Assembly (NCBI GenBank): GCA_038117205.1
Contig: JAYOFL010000004.1
Location: 23,269-87,268 of the forward strand
Direction of reading: 5' to 3'
Source: JAQBZY01 sp038117205
Lineage (GTDB): Bacteria; Pseudomonadota; Alphaproteobacteria; Rhodospirillales; Casp-alpha2
Length of the DNA stretch: 64,000 bases
Every line of letters starts with the position of its first letter. Positions within the stretch are counted from its first letter, which is position 1. Both the position numbers and the translations under genes were made by a program. Of this stretch, positions 9,070 to 18,515 are shown piece after piece. Below the pieces are notes generated by a model. The model ran no database searches. It was given only the letters and a program-made list of their open reading frames with translations, and was not told the DNA's origin.

Positions 9070-10466
9070 GTCGATGCCCTTTTCATGGTTTGAGGGTGCG
9101 CGAGTTCCGCCGCGAGGAACTCCGCGATCTTCCAGTCGAAGTCCGTCCGCAACAGGTGCGCGGCCCGTTGGTCGATGACGATATGTCCGGTGCGCTCCGC
9201 CATCGTCGTCTTGCGGGTCTCCAGGAAAGCGCGGCGGATGACGCGAAGGCCGGCGACCTGGCGGTACAGTTCTTCCCGTTCCAGGCGCAGGCGCGAGGTC
9301 TTGCGCAGCAGCTTGAGGCCGCCGCCGTCGTGTTGATAGAAGACGTCGGTGTCGGCGCGGACGGCGACCGTGACGTCGGTGTCGAACAGACACATCACCT
9401 CCACCGCCGTGTCGATCTGTTCGGCGGTCCGGAACGGCGCGATCTCGTTCAGGTGCACGACGGCCTCCGGCGGGTTGGCGGTATCGGCGGCGGCGGCGAG
9501 GGCGTCCAGCAGCGTATCCTCGATGTAGGTGTTCGGCGCGGCGAGCCGCGGATCGCGGCTGACGCAGACGACCCGCTCGCCGTACTTGCGCCGCACGTGC
9601 TCGAGGATTTCCTCGTCCGGCGTCGTCACAGCCAGCGTCTTGACGTAGTGCGCGCCGAGCGCCGCGTCGATGCTCCAGTCGATCAACGCCCGGTCGCCGA
9701 GCGGCCTGAGCGACATGCTGTCCCGGCCGCCGGTGCGGCCGCGCACCGGAAGGATCGCAAGCGCCGTCAAACCGGAATCGCGGAGCGACGCGTGCCGGGC
9801 GATGATCTCGGCCCGCGTCGTCAGGATGCGCTCCTCGTTGCGCGTCAGGCTGACGCCGTGCTGGCGATAGAAGAACAAGGGCAGGTTCACGTTCTCGACC
9901 CGGAAATGTTCGATGAAGCGGACCCAAAGATCGTAGCCGTCCTGGCAGCGCAGCGTCTCGTCGTAGCCGCCGAGATCGAGCAGGCATTGCCGGCGGATCA
10001 TGGTGCATGCACCGTGCGCCGGCTGGTCCATCAGCGTCACCTGATCGAAGTCGTGCCGGCGCACGGTTTCCTCGATCTCGCCGCCCTCGCCGACGATATA
10101 GTAGTCGGGAAACACCATGCCGACGTCGGGCTTGCGCCGAAGCACGCCGCTCATGATTTCGAGCGCGTGCGGGTCGAGCCAATCGTCGGCATCGAGGCGC
10201 ATGATGAACTCGCCCTGCGCCATGCGGAGCGCGATGTTGTTGGTGACCGTCAGCCCCTTGTTGTGCTGATAGACGGGAACGATGCGGGGATCGCCGACGT
10301 ATGTTTCGATGATGGCCGGCGAGCCGTCGGTCGAGCCGTCGTCGATGACGATCAGCTCGAAGTCCTGCATGGTCTGCGCCAGCACGCTGTCCAGGCACTG
10401 CCGGATGTAGCGGCCGTAGTTGTGGCTGGTGACGTAGACGCTGACGAGGGGCGGGGAAGCCGTCAT
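9066..10466 (-). CDS. GT2 glycosyltransferase fused to a divergent cytidylyltransferase-like domain
   Basis: A 466-residue two-domain protein. Residues 5-225 are a GT-A glycosyltransferase with VYVTSHNYGRYI, VIDDGSTDGS and the metal-binding LDADDW (91-96). Residues 235-455 align with NeuA-type cytidylyltransferases: LAILPVRGR matches the IPARGGS strand, LIDWSIDAAL follows, and LNEIAPFR stands where SLQPTSPLR is usual. The lysines of the normal GGSKxxPxKN loop are missing (GRTGGRDSMS), so the second domain may be inactive or use another nucleotide. It overlaps both neighbouring genes by ATGA, so translation is coupled with both synthases. Confidence 0.82.
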   Translation of the reverse strand: MTASPPLVSVYVTSHNYGRYIRQCLDSVLAQTMQDFELIVIDDGSTDGSPAIIETYVGDPRIVPVYQHNKGLTVTNNIALRMAQGEFIMRLDADDWLDPHALEIMSGVLRRKPDVGMVFPDYYIVGEGGEIEETVRRHDFDQVTLMDQPAHGACTMIRRQCLLDLGGYDETLRCQDGYDLWVRFIEHFRVENVNLPLFFYRQHGVSLTRNEERILTTRAEIIARHASLRDSGLTALAILPVRGRTGGRDSMSLRPLGDRALIDWSIDAALGAHYVKTLAVTTPDEEILEHVRRKYGERVVCVSRDPRLAAPNTYIEDTLLDALAAAADTANPPEAVVHLNEIAPFRTAEQIDTAVEVMCLFDTDVTVAVRADTDVFYQHDGGGLKLLRKTSRLRLEREELYRQVAGLRVIRRAFLETRKTTMAERTGHIVIDQRAAHLLRTDFDWKIAEFLAAELAHPQTMKRAST

Positions 10467-12232
10467 GGCCGGTCCCCGTCCAAGCGATAGCGCCAGTTCA
10501 TGTCGGTCCGCACATGCGGCACCGACGTCCGCTGCCGGACCCCGGCGTTGATCTTCGCCACGTCGGGATTGGCCTCGAAGAAGGCGACGATGTCGTCGAG
10601 GGTATAGTCGAGCGGCTTGCCGATGTCGCGCATGCCTTGCAGCAGTCGGCGGATCACCTCGTAGTCCTCCGGCGTATCCAGCGTGAGGCGCCAGTCGTGC
10701 GCATGCTTGGGATCGACGGGGACCTTGGTCGTGCCGATCTGATCGCCGTTGTGCGTGACGTAGAAGGTCAGATACTCGGTCCCCTCGCGGTCGGCGGCGG
10801 CGCGCCAGATCCAGCGCAAGAGATCGGCGTCGAACACTTCGACCTCGGTGCCGCTCGGCAGTTCCTTGAGATCCGAGTATTCGGCATTCTGGCCCAGGTG
10901 ATGTTCGACGGCGCGCCGCACGTAGTCGGCGTCGATCAGAATGTCGTCGCCGGTGACGCGCAGCACCACGTCCACGTCGACGCCCTCAATGGCGCCGAGG
11001 ATACGGCCGAGAACGTCGTCGACCGGACCGCGATAGACGTCAAGGTCGTGCTCGGCGGCGAGCGCGGCCAAGGCGTCGTCGGCGGGCTCGGTCGTCGTGC
11101 AGAAGACGGTCCTGTCGATCTCCGGTATCCGCTTCAGCCGTTCGAACAGGTGGCCGAGTGCCGGCATGCCGGCGACGTCCAAGAGCGCCTTGCCCGGCAG
11201 GCGCGACGACGCCGAGCGGGCGACCGGCAGCGCATAGACGATCTGCTTCACGTCGGCGCGGCTGAACACGTGCTCGTCCTCGACCGCGTGCAGCAGCGGC
11301 CGGCCGAGCAGGTTCTCCAGCGCGAGCGGTCCCGCCGCCGCGCCGTCGACGCGCTTCATCACCACGTCCGCTTCCGCCAGCACGTGACCCGCCGGCAAGG
11401 GGCGGGCGGCGACCCAATGCTTCTTGACGGTGTTGCGGTAATGCCGCTCGGCGTCCGAGAAACGGGTCGGCTGGCCGCCGCCGGCGGTTTCCAAACGGCG
11501 GATCATGGCGACGAAGTCGCGGAATTCGTGGGGCTCCATCGACGAATAGTAGTCGACGCCCTTGGCGGCGCGGTCGAGCGTCATGTGTTTTTCGATGACA
11601 GTGGCGCCCATGCCCATGGCGAGGATCGGCAGCGTCACCGACAACGGGTCGTCGCCGGCGACGTGATCCATGTAGCCGATGTCGCAATCGTCGCCGAACA
11701 GATCAAACAGCCATTTCAGCCGGTCGAGGCACGAATCCTCGACGGCGGTCGGATAGCTCTGGAAGCCGTGCAGGATCGTCGGCCGGACGCCGTCCGCGCC
11801 GACGATGGCGACGGCGGCGGCGAGCTCGCGCGCCGTCGTGCCGCCGGCCGACAGGAACGCCCGCTTGCCGGTCTTCGCCACCGCCTTCAAGAGCGGCACG
11901 TTGCCCGTGTCCGACGAATGGATCTTGTACCCGTCGGCGCCGGCCGCGTCGGCAACGGCGACGGCGCGCACGCCGAAGACATCGCAATAGACGGCGCCGT
12001 GCTTCTTGGTGTCCGGGATCAGCTTTTCCCAGATCGCCGGCGCGAAGGACTGCTTGCTGAAGTGCTGAAACCTGGGGTGCGCGCGGACCAGCAATTCGTC
12101 GGCGAAATAGACCTGGTACTTGGCCGCGTCGGCGCCGGCTTCCAGCCCGGCGCGGGCGATCTCGAGCGCCGTTTCGGGGTTGCCCTGATGGGCGTTCGCC
12201 ACTTCGGCGACGATGTCGATGTGTCGGTTCAC
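10463..12232 (-). CDS. Bifunctional NeuB-type synthase / SpsF-type cytidylyltransferase
   Basis: A 589-residue fusion. Residues 1-270 are a NeuB-type TIM barrel (VAEVANAHQGN, AAKYQVYF, SAGGTTARE, YMDH, EKHMTLD at 214-220). Residues 275-328 resemble a SAF domain. Residues 330-570 are an SpsF/KdsB-like nucleotidyltransferase (ALPVARSASSRLPGKALLDVAG, then VLRVTGDDILID with the metal-binding Asp). The barrel is divergent from the other two synthases, for example YMDHVAGDD instead of YSDH, so the substrate probably differs. One chain could both make and activate the acid. It starts six bases after the radical SAM stop and overlaps the next gene by four. Confidence 0.87.
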   Translation of the reverse strand: MNRHIDIVAEVANAHQGNPETALEIARAGLEAGADAAKYQVYFADELLVRAHPRFQHFSKQSFAPAIWEKLIPDTKKHGAVYCDVFGVRAVAVADAAGADGYKIHSSDTGNVPLLKAVAKTGKRAFLSAGGTTARELAAAVAIVGADGVRPTILHGFQSYPTAVEDSCLDRLKWLFDLFGDDCDIGYMDHVAGDDPLSVTLPILAMGMGATVIEKHMTLDRAAKGVDYYSSMEPHEFRDFVAMIRRLETAGGGQPTRFSDAERHYRNTVKKHWVAARPLPAGHVLAEADVVMKRVDGAAAGPLALENLLGRPLLHAVEDEHVFSRADVKQIVYALPVARSASSRLPGKALLDVAGMPALGHLFERLKRIPEIDRTVFCTTTEPADDALAALAAEHDLDVYRGPVDDVLGRILGAIEGVDVDVVLRVTGDDILIDADYVRRAVEHHLGQNAEYSDLKELPSGTEVEVFDADLLRWIWRAAADREGTEYLTFYVTHNGDQIGTTKVPVDPKHAHDWRLTLDTPEDYEVIRRLLQGMRDIGKPLDYTLDDIVAFFEANPDVAKINAGVRQRTSVPHVRTDMNWRYRLDGDRP

Positions 12233-12238
12233 GCCACG

Positions 12239-13573
12239 TCAGACCTTCTTCCAGTCGTAGGTTTCCTTGAACGGGCATTCGCGGCAGATGTCCACCTTGT
12301 CGCCCCGTCCTTCCACGTGGCAAGCGCGCACGTGGTCGATCTCGCTTCCGTACCAGACGTCGCCCAAGGCTTCGACCGTCTTCGGCGGTTCGTTGTATCG
12401 CTTCGGCATGGCCGCCTTGGCCAGCAGCTCGAAGCCCTTGTCGCCCTTCGTCGCGCGTTCGACGATGCGCGTGTATTCCTTTTCCGGTTCGGCGAAGGAG
12501 GCGTCGTCGACATAGCCGACCGGATGCTTGGCGCCCCAGTCGTAGCAGCACATGCCGACCTTGCCGTCATAGGTCACGAGCACGCGCTGGAACGGCTGTT
12601 CGCAGGGCAGCCGGCCGGTGGAAACGAAGATGTCGCCGGTACCGCTCCGCATGATCGCCGTGTCGGCGCCAAGCCCGTGTTCGGTCATCGCGCCTTCGAC
12701 CCGGGCCCGGGTGTCCGCGTCGAGCTCGTCGAGGCCGGCGCCCCGTTCCGTGTACTGCTTGACCGAAACGTCGTCGACGCAGTCGTCGAAATGGCGGTGG
12801 AAGCTTTCCTGCTCGCCGAAGGTTTCGGCGGTCAGGATCATCTGGATCTTGGTGTAGGGGAACGGGCTTCCCATGGCGTCACGGATTTCCGCGAAGCGGC
12901 GGATGTTTCCGTAGACGTGCTCGAAACTGTTCGCCTTGAAACGGCCGGGCCGCATTTTCTCGTAGGTCCGGGCGGTGCCGCCGTCGAAGGAATAGATGAC
13001 GAAGTCGAGCCCGGCGTCGATCAGGCGCCGGCTCATGTCCTCGTCCAGTTCCGTCGCGTTGCTGTTGATGATGGTATCCACGATGCCGCGCTTCTTGGCG
13101 TGTCGGATGAAGTCCGGCAGGCTCGGGTTCAACAGCGGCTCGCCGCGCCAGTTGAACTTGATCGAGGGCACGCCGAGCTCGGCGGCCTGGTCGATGATCC
13201 GGAACGCCAGCGCCGGGTCCATGATCTTGTCCGGCGTCGCGATGTGCTGACGATAGCAGAACGGGCAGGCGAGGTCGCAGACGGCGGCCACCTCGATGTC
13301 GATGCAGAGCGGCGGGTTGCCGCCGGCCTTGAAGGCGGCGCCGGTCAGGCCCTCGGCGACGGCGCGCCGCGGCTGCTCGGTCCAGGCGGTCCGGTAGTCG
13401 CGGAATTTCCGCCGGTACGTGTCCAGGAGCGCGCCGTCCGCGTCGCCGCCGGCAGCGGCGCGGGCGGCCAAGTAGGCGCCGTTCGCCGGCATGTTGTCGA
13501 GCATGTGCGAGATGCGGTCCCGCTTGACGGGGCCGACCGATTGAATGGCGCGGGTTCTGTCGCCGGCGGTCAT
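12239..13573 (-). CDS. Radical SAM protein with SPASM-like C-terminus
   Basis: A 444-residue enzyme using S-adenosylmethionine and an iron-sulfur cluster. The cluster motif CDLACPFC has C99, C103 and C106 in CxxxCxxC spacing. The C-terminus has more cysteines (CEQPF, MCCYDW, then CHVEGRGDKVDICRECPF), the layout of SPASM/twitch domains that bind extra clusters. It lies directly upstream of the synthase fusion. Radical SAM/SPASM proteins recur in surface glycan loci, where they may epimerise, dehydrate or oxidise a sugar; the reaction here is unknown. Confidence 0.87.
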   Translation of the reverse strand: MTAGDRTRAIQSVGPVKRDRISHMLDNMPANGAYLAARAAAGGDADGALLDTYRRKFRDYRTAWTEQPRRAVAEGLTGAAFKAGGNPPLCIDIEVAAVCDLACPFCYRQHIATPDKIMDPALAFRIIDQAAELGVPSIKFNWRGEPLLNPSLPDFIRHAKKRGIVDTIINSNATELDEDMSRRLIDAGLDFVIYSFDGGTARTYEKMRPGRFKANSFEHVYGNIRRFAEIRDAMGSPFPYTKIQMILTAETFGEQESFHRHFDDCVDDVSVKQYTERGAGLDELDADTRARVEGAMTEHGLGADTAIMRSGTGDIFVSTGRLPCEQPFQRVLVTYDGKVGMCCYDWGAKHPVGYVDDASFAEPEKEYTRIVERATKGDKGFELLAKAAMPKRYNEPPKTVEALGDVWYGSEIDHVRACHVEGRGDKVDICRECPFKETYDWKKV

Positions 13574-13598
13574 CTGTCAGGTTTCCGTTGCACCGTCG

Positions 13599-15779
13599 TC
13601 AATTGCGGGCGTCGCCGACGCGCGCCCGCGCGCCTTCCGGTCCGGCGATCAACGTCAGATCGAGCCGCTTGACGGCCGGGTCGATGTCGATCTCGTAGCG
13701 CACGCACGTACCGCCCTCCGGGGTCGCCGTCAATCGCACGCCGTCCGGCATGGAGGAAGTGCCCGGCGCGGCCGGCAGCGACGCGAAGCACGCCCGGATG
13801 GAATAATGCCGGTCGTCGCCGAGCGGCACGATCAGGCGCGGGTCGACGACCCCGGCATAGCCGGCGACGGGGCGATGCGCGTGCAGTTTGACGCGGCCGT
13901 CCGCGCCGGTGATGCGGAGCGTCGCGCCCTGCTGGTTGTCGAGGCCGCCCACACCGCGCACGTCGATCTTCATGTAGCGGGCCGGATCGAGTCCGTTGCG
14001 GTAGACGGTCATGGTCTTGGCGCCCTGATCGCTGGCGACGAAATCCCAATCGCCGTCCTCGTCGACGTCGATCCAGCCGATCATCCGTGTCGGCTGCGCC
14101 CGTCCGCCCTTCAGCGCCGGCCACAGATCGACCCAGAGGCCGCCGTCGAGGGCGAGCAACCGTCCGGCCGTCGTGGTCAGGATATCGAGCGTGCCGTTGC
14201 CGTCGAAATCCTTGGCGCGGAGATAGGAGTTGAAGCCGTAGAAGCGGCGCCCGTTGGCCTCGTCGTGCGTGAACGTCCACGGCTTGCCGGGCTGGCCCTT
14301 GAAGAATTGCAGATGGTATTTCGGATAGTTGGCGCCGGGGCCGTGGTAGCTGATGGCGAAGTCGAAGGCGCCGTCGCCGTCGAAGTCCTCGAACAGGGCG
14401 GCTTCCTCGAAACGGCCGGCGGCGCCGCACGGCAGCCTCGGCGCGGCGTCGCCGCAGCGCTGTTGGAACTTTCCGTCCTGCTTGGAGAACAGATACCCAT
14501 ACGCGAAGAGATCGATGTCGCCGTCGTCGTCGAGATCGGCGATATCGAATCCTTCCGCGTAGATGTCGCGCATGTCGGCCAGGATCATTTCGCCGGCGCG
14601 ATCCGAAAAGGTGCCGTCCGCCGCCTGGATGTAAAGCTTGTTGAGGTGCCGGCCGGGGATCGGATATTGCGCCCAAAGCAGATCGAGCCTGCCGTCGCCG
14701 TTGGCGTCGAACCAGAGCATCGGTTCCACCTTGCGGTAGGCCCAGGGCGTTTCCGCGAAGGCGCGCGCCGTCACGTCCTCCCAGCGGCCCGGCGCCCGCT
14801 GCAGCAACAGGCGGCCGACGTTGACGGGCGACGTCCACGGGTACCAGTAGATCTTCTTCAGGAACGTGGTCACGAAGTCGGACTGACGCGGCTGCGTGTA
14901 ATGCGAAATCATCAGGTCCTGACGGCCGTCGCCGTCGACGTCGGCGAAATAATAGTCGTGCACGTTGGCGTTGATCGCGTCGGGAATGAAGGCGTCCTGG
15001 CGCCGGAATCCGTCCGGCGTGTTGCGCCAGAATTCGAGCCGGCGGTCGTCCGTCAGCAGGACGATGTCGTAACGGCCGTCGCCGTCGACGTCGACGGTTC
15101 GCGCCATGCCGGCGGGAATGCCGGAATCGACGGCGGTCAACAGCTCCGGTCTCGGCCGCCCGGCCGCCGTCGAGGCGCGGTACCAGGTGTCGGGCGCGCT
15201 CGGCTCGCGGTCCTCGACATAGACTTCGTCCTGACGGGCGCCGGTGACCGCCTGATAGGCGACGAGCGCGCCGGCCGCGACCATCCAGACCAGTCCGGTG
15301 GCCAGCAGCGGCCTGAGTACGGGGCCGACGTTCGGCGCCGGCGTGAGCGCGGCGATCGGCCGCAGCATGCGAAACGCGACGGCGGCGACAAGCGGGTAGA
15401 GTCCCAGGTAGCCGAGGGCGAATACGGTCGCCGCGGCGATGCCCCGGAAGTCCGTCGTGAACAGCGGCGCATGCAGGAACAAGGTCGCCGCCAACAGGGC
15501 TCCGCCGAAGCCGATGTAGGCGTGCATCGACAGCGGTCTCCCGGTCCGGCGCATGTCGAGCGCGATGCCGCCCGCGACCGCGAGAACGATCCAGATCGGC
15601 AGCAGATTGATCAGGTAAAGCGAGAACTCGCGGACATGGAAGGAATCCGGGAAGACCAGCCAGAGCCCGGAGTCCGTCAGCCGGTGGAAAACGCCGAACA
15701 CCGCCAGCGCGGCGACGGCCGTGCCGGCGTGCACGGCCAGATTGACGAAAAGATTGGCGAGGGCTTTCAGGGCGTTCAT
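13599..15779 (-). CDS. Membrane-anchored FG-GAP/VCBS repeat protein
   Basis: A 726-residue protein. The first 180 residues contain about five hydrophobic segments. The rest is a predicted extracytoplasmic beta-propeller with seven calcium-loop motifs of the DxDxDG type (DVDGDGRYD, DVDGDGRQD, DANGDGRLD, DLDDDGDID, DFDGDGAFD, DFDGNGTLD, DVDEDGDWD), as in integrin alpha and FG-GAP/VCBS proteins. The C-terminal 120 residues resemble the ASPIC/UnbV tail common after such repeats. Its stop is 25 bases before the radical SAM start. A role in sensing, binding or assembling surface glycan is possible; no enzyme motif is seen. Confidence 0.82.
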   Translation of the reverse strand: MNALKALANLFVNLAVHAGTAVAALAVFGVFHRLTDSGLWLVFPDSFHVREFSLYLINLLPIWIVLAVAGGIALDMRRTGRPLSMHAYIGFGGALLAATLFLHAPLFTTDFRGIAAATVFALGYLGLYPLVAAVAFRMLRPIAALTPAPNVGPVLRPLLATGLVWMVAAGALVAYQAVTGARQDEVYVEDREPSAPDTWYRASTAAGRPRPELLTAVDSGIPAGMARTVDVDGDGRYDIVLLTDDRRLEFWRNTPDGFRRQDAFIPDAINANVHDYYFADVDGDGRQDLMISHYTQPRQSDFVTTFLKKIYWYPWTSPVNVGRLLLQRAPGRWEDVTARAFAETPWAYRKVEPMLWFDANGDGRLDLLWAQYPIPGRHLNKLYIQAADGTFSDRAGEMILADMRDIYAEGFDIADLDDDGDIDLFAYGYLFSKQDGKFQQRCGDAAPRLPCGAAGRFEEAALFEDFDGDGAFDFAISYHGPGANYPKYHLQFFKGQPGKPWTFTHDEANGRRFYGFNSYLRAKDFDGNGTLDILTTTAGRLLALDGGLWVDLWPALKGGRAQPTRMIGWIDVDEDGDWDFVASDQGAKTMTVYRNGLDPARYMKIDVRGVGGLDNQQGATLRITGADGRVKLHAHRPVAGYAGVVDPRLIVPLGDDRHYSIRACFASLPAAPGTSSMPDGVRLTATPEGGTCVRYEIDIDPAVKRLDLTLIAGPEGARARVGDARN

Positions 15780-15793
15780 GTCAGGTCTTTATT

Positions 15794-17551
15794 TCAGGTA
15801 ATTTTTTGGGCGACCCGGTCCCGTCGGGTGACGGTCTCGGCGGATCGGTCGGGCGTCGGGGCGGAAAAGTCGTCCCGTAACGCCTCGTATATGGTGCGTC
15901 CGGAAATATCCACCAGTCCGGCGTAGTCCTCGCGCCGATAGTTGACGGCGCCCGCCTCGATGTCGGCGATCTGTTTGGCGATCTCTTCGCCCGTGCGGAA
16001 GCAGAGCCCCGGATAGCGCCGATAGGGCGTGACCTCGCGGTCGTCGTAATCGAGGACGAAGCCGCAGAGGCCGTACTGGATCGCCTCGGCGACGACGGTG
16101 GAGGGATCGGTGACGACGTAGGATGCCTTGTCCATCAGATCCCAGAAGTCGCCCTCGCCGATCCGGACGTTCGGGAAATCCCTGAGCGTTTCGTCGACGA
16201 GCAGGCGCGTCGACGGTGCGTCGAGATGCGAGGACTTGATGCGGAGATAGACGGTCCGGTCGGCGAACGCCTGGGCGATGGCGCGCAGCGCCGCGACGAC
16301 GCCCGCGACCTTGTGGCCCGGCTTGGCGGCGAAGATGATGTCCTTCGGGCGTTCGGCGCCGATCCGGCGCGCGCGATCCCGGGTCAGCGGCAGACATCCG
16401 ACCGTCCGGACCGACATGCCGGCAGCCCAGGTGTCCTTGTAATGCCGGTTGAGGTCGCTGCTGATCGTGTAATAGACGTCGAAATCTATGTAGCGCCACA
16501 TGGGCACGACGTTAGCTAGGCTCGGCAGCGCGTGCGAGATGCCGAAGGACCGGCCGCCGATCCGCCGCAGCTCCTGCGAGCGGACGATGTGTTCGGAATT
16601 GTAGTCGTCGCGGCACCAGAAATTGCGGAACCGGTATATGCGGCAGAGTTTGCGAATGTCGAACCGCTTGCGGATCACGGCGGCGGCCCGCAGGAACAAC
16701 GCCGGCGGCAAACGGCCGGCGCGCCCGCTCAGCCGGCCGAGACGGCGGAGGATGTCCAAGCCGTCGCCGACGGCGGCCGGGAAGCCGATCCGGCCGTCGC
16801 CGGATATGACCGTCGGATGGGCCGTGACCGGGCGGCGGGCGTTGGCTTTCTGCCCGGCGTTCCTGTAGACGACGATGACGGACTGACCGGCCCGGGCGGC
16901 CTCCGCCAGAATCGTTTCGTCATGCGGCGAATCGAGGAAATCCGATCCGAGATCGAAACGATCGCTCGGCGTCGGCGCGAAGCCGCCCGAGCGCAGGACA
17001 CCGCCGGCCAAACGGACGGCGAAGGCGGCGGAAATGGCCATGTTGACGACCCAGGCGCCGAGCGACGGCGACGGCGCGGCGACCTTACCCGTGTCGAGGG
17101 CGTCCGCCATCGACGACAGCCATCGGTCGGCGCCCCGGACCCGCAGGGCGTCGCCGGCAAGACGCCTCGCCTGGCGCAGGTAAAAGAGCGGCTCCAGATA
17201 GTCCCTGATCTGATTGCAGCAGGCGTGCCGGTACGGCATGGCGTCGTCGCCGAGCCGGCTCTCGGCGTCGGCGAAGCCATAGGTGGCGGACATCCACGGC
17301 TCCAAACGCGAGAAGGTATCGTCCGCGTATACCGGCGCGCGGGAATGGCCGTAATCGGCGAGCGACGGGTCCAGCTCGTGGCCGTCCCGAACGAGGTCGC
17401 GTTCCCGCAGTCGCCGAGTAATCGCCTCGAGAATCCTCCCGCTCGCGGGCGCGAGACACGGCGCCAAGACGACGTGCGGCCGCTCGCGCCGAAGCAACGA
17501 CCAGACCAGCGTCACGCAACTGGCTTCGTTCAGAAACAGCAGGGTCTTCAA
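15794..17551 (-). CDS. Putative GT-B type surface polysaccharide transferase
   Basis: A 585-residue protein from TTG at 17551 (MKTLLFLNEASC). I do not recognise a specific family. The C-terminal third has the traits of GT-B or CDP-glycerol-type transferases: a glycine/lysine loop IIFAAKPGHKVAG, a VYLRIKSSH strand, then ASYVVTDPSTVVAEAIQYG, the usual donor-binding segment of surface glycan transferases. The N-terminal half is poorly conserved to the eye. It lies alone between a methyltransferase and the FG-GAP gene, all on the minus strand with gaps of 84 and 14 bases. A function in glycan assembly is inferred from context. Confidence 0.65.
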   Translation of the reverse strand: MKTLLFLNEASCVTLVWSLLRRERPHVVLAPCLAPASGRILEAITRRLRERDLVRDGHELDPSLADYGHSRAPVYADDTFSRLEPWMSATYGFADAESRLGDDAMPYRHACCNQIRDYLEPLFYLRQARRLAGDALRVRGADRWLSSMADALDTGKVAAPSPSLGAWVVNMAISAAFAVRLAGGVLRSGGFAPTPSDRFDLGSDFLDSPHDETILAEAARAGQSVIVVYRNAGQKANARRPVTAHPTVISGDGRIGFPAAVGDGLDILRRLGRLSGRAGRLPPALFLRAAAVIRKRFDIRKLCRIYRFRNFWCRDDYNSEHIVRSQELRRIGGRSFGISHALPSLANVVPMWRYIDFDVYYTISSDLNRHYKDTWAAGMSVRTVGCLPLTRDRARRIGAERPKDIIFAAKPGHKVAGVVAALRAIAQAFADRTVYLRIKSSHLDAPSTRLLVDETLRDFPNVRIGEGDFWDLMDKASYVVTDPSTVVAEAIQYGLCGFVLDYDDREVTPYRRYPGLCFRTGEEIAKQIADIEAGAVNYRREDYAGLVDISGRTIYEALRDDFSAPTPDRSAETVTRRDRVAQKIT

Positions 17552-17635
17552 GATGAGGGACCGTCTATGATCGTAAAGCGCCCTCGGAACGGGCGGGGGC
17601 GCGCTTTGGAATTTTTAGCGGGCGGAGCGCCGCCG

Positions 17636-18460
17636 TCATGCCGTCGGCTTGGTGGCTTCCACGTAGATCGACCCCTTCGGATAGCGGCGGTCGAAACCCC
17701 AGGCCATCCCGGCGCCCCGCATTTCCGGGCTTCGGCTGCCGCCGGAGGTGGACAGCTCGACATCCTCGATTCCGACCGACGAGAACAATTCCTTGAACCG
17801 GTCGAAATGCCAGATGGAAACGTGGTCCTGACGGTCGCGCGTCCACTCTTCCGGGACGTCGCACGTCATCCAGTCGATGAACGCCTCGCGCGACTTCTCG
17901 TTCAATGCGGCGCGGATTTCCTCCGTCGGATATTTGTCCTTGAGATAGCCGGCGCAGAAGTAGAAAACGAACGCCTGATAGATATCGTCGCCGGGACGGC
18001 AGGCGTAGCCCTCGAAGAACGCCCGGTCACCCGCCTTGGCCGCCGCGTACCCCTTGTCGAAGTCGGGCGTCGTCAATCGCACCAGGCCGCCGGGCGCGAG
18101 GCAGCGCGCGATCTCGCGGAATATGTGCTCGTGAAACCGCGCCGGTATGTGTTCGAGGCAATGCGACGAATAGAACATCCGGATGCTGTTGTCCGGAAAC
18201 GGGAACGGATCGAACGACGCCAGGTTGTGCTGCCAATCGACGGTCCCGGGCGCGAACGAATACTTCCAGCCGGTATAGTCGAGAACGCCCCAGCCGGGTT
18301 TGTAGAACGGGCCGCCGCCGATATTGACGCGCCGCAGGCGCGACTTGCCGCCGGTCAGCAGGGTCCACGCGTTCTTGCGGACGGTGCCGACGATGTTGCC
18401 GACGTCGGAGACGTTCAGGCCCAATGCCGCGATGATCTTCTTCGCCAGCGTCTTGATCAT
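17636..18460 (-). CDS. SAM-dependent methyltransferase (class I)
   Basis: A 274-residue protein. The core is a short class I methyltransferase: RRVNIGGGPFYKPGW (SAM loop), a DWQHNL acidic stretch, SSHCLEHIP and LAPGGLVRLTTPD. These match methyltransferase type 11 proteins common in LPS and capsule loci, often called predicted SAM-dependent methyltransferases of the GGG(P/A)xxxPGW group. Residues after 150 form an insertion typical of that group. The target is unknown, probably a sugar hydroxyl or an amino acid decoration. It has its own likely promoter at 18516-18543. Confidence 0.85.
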   Translation of the reverse strand: MIKTLAKKIIAALGLNVSDVGNIVGTVRKNAWTLLTGGKSRLRRVNIGGGPFYKPGWGVLDYTGWKYSFAPGTVDWQHNLASFDPFPFPDNSIRMFYSSHCLEHIPARFHEHIFREIARCLAPGGLVRLTTPDFDKGYAAAKAGDRAFFEGYACRPGDDIYQAFVFYFCAGYLKDKYPTEEIRAALNEKSREAFIDWMTCDVPEEWTRDRQDHVSIWHFDRFKELFSSVGIEDVELSTSGGSRSPEMRGAGMAWGFDRRYPKGSIYVEATKPTA

Positions 18461-18492
18461 GGGATTTCGTTTCCGTCTTTCGGTGGGCGCCG

Positions 18493-18513
18493 CCGGCCGC
18501 TGGGCGCGGCCGG
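18493..18513 (-). other. GC-rich hairpin downstream of the methyltransferase promoter
   Basis: Perfect 8-bp arms CCGGCCGC/GCGGCCGG around a 5-base loop. It falls just downstream of the predicted start site of the methyltransferase transcript and after the last gene of the leg operon, so it could attenuate read-through. There is no U-run, so it is not a standard intrinsic terminator. Confidence 0.4.
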
Positions 18514-18515
18514 GT

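Noticed and set aside
10514..13672. A 1052-codon open frame on the plus strand
   Set aside because: It is antisense to three well-supported genes. Its amino acid make-up (Arg, Val, His, Ala, Asp) is what the opposite frame of GC-rich coding DNA gives, and it contains no family motif.
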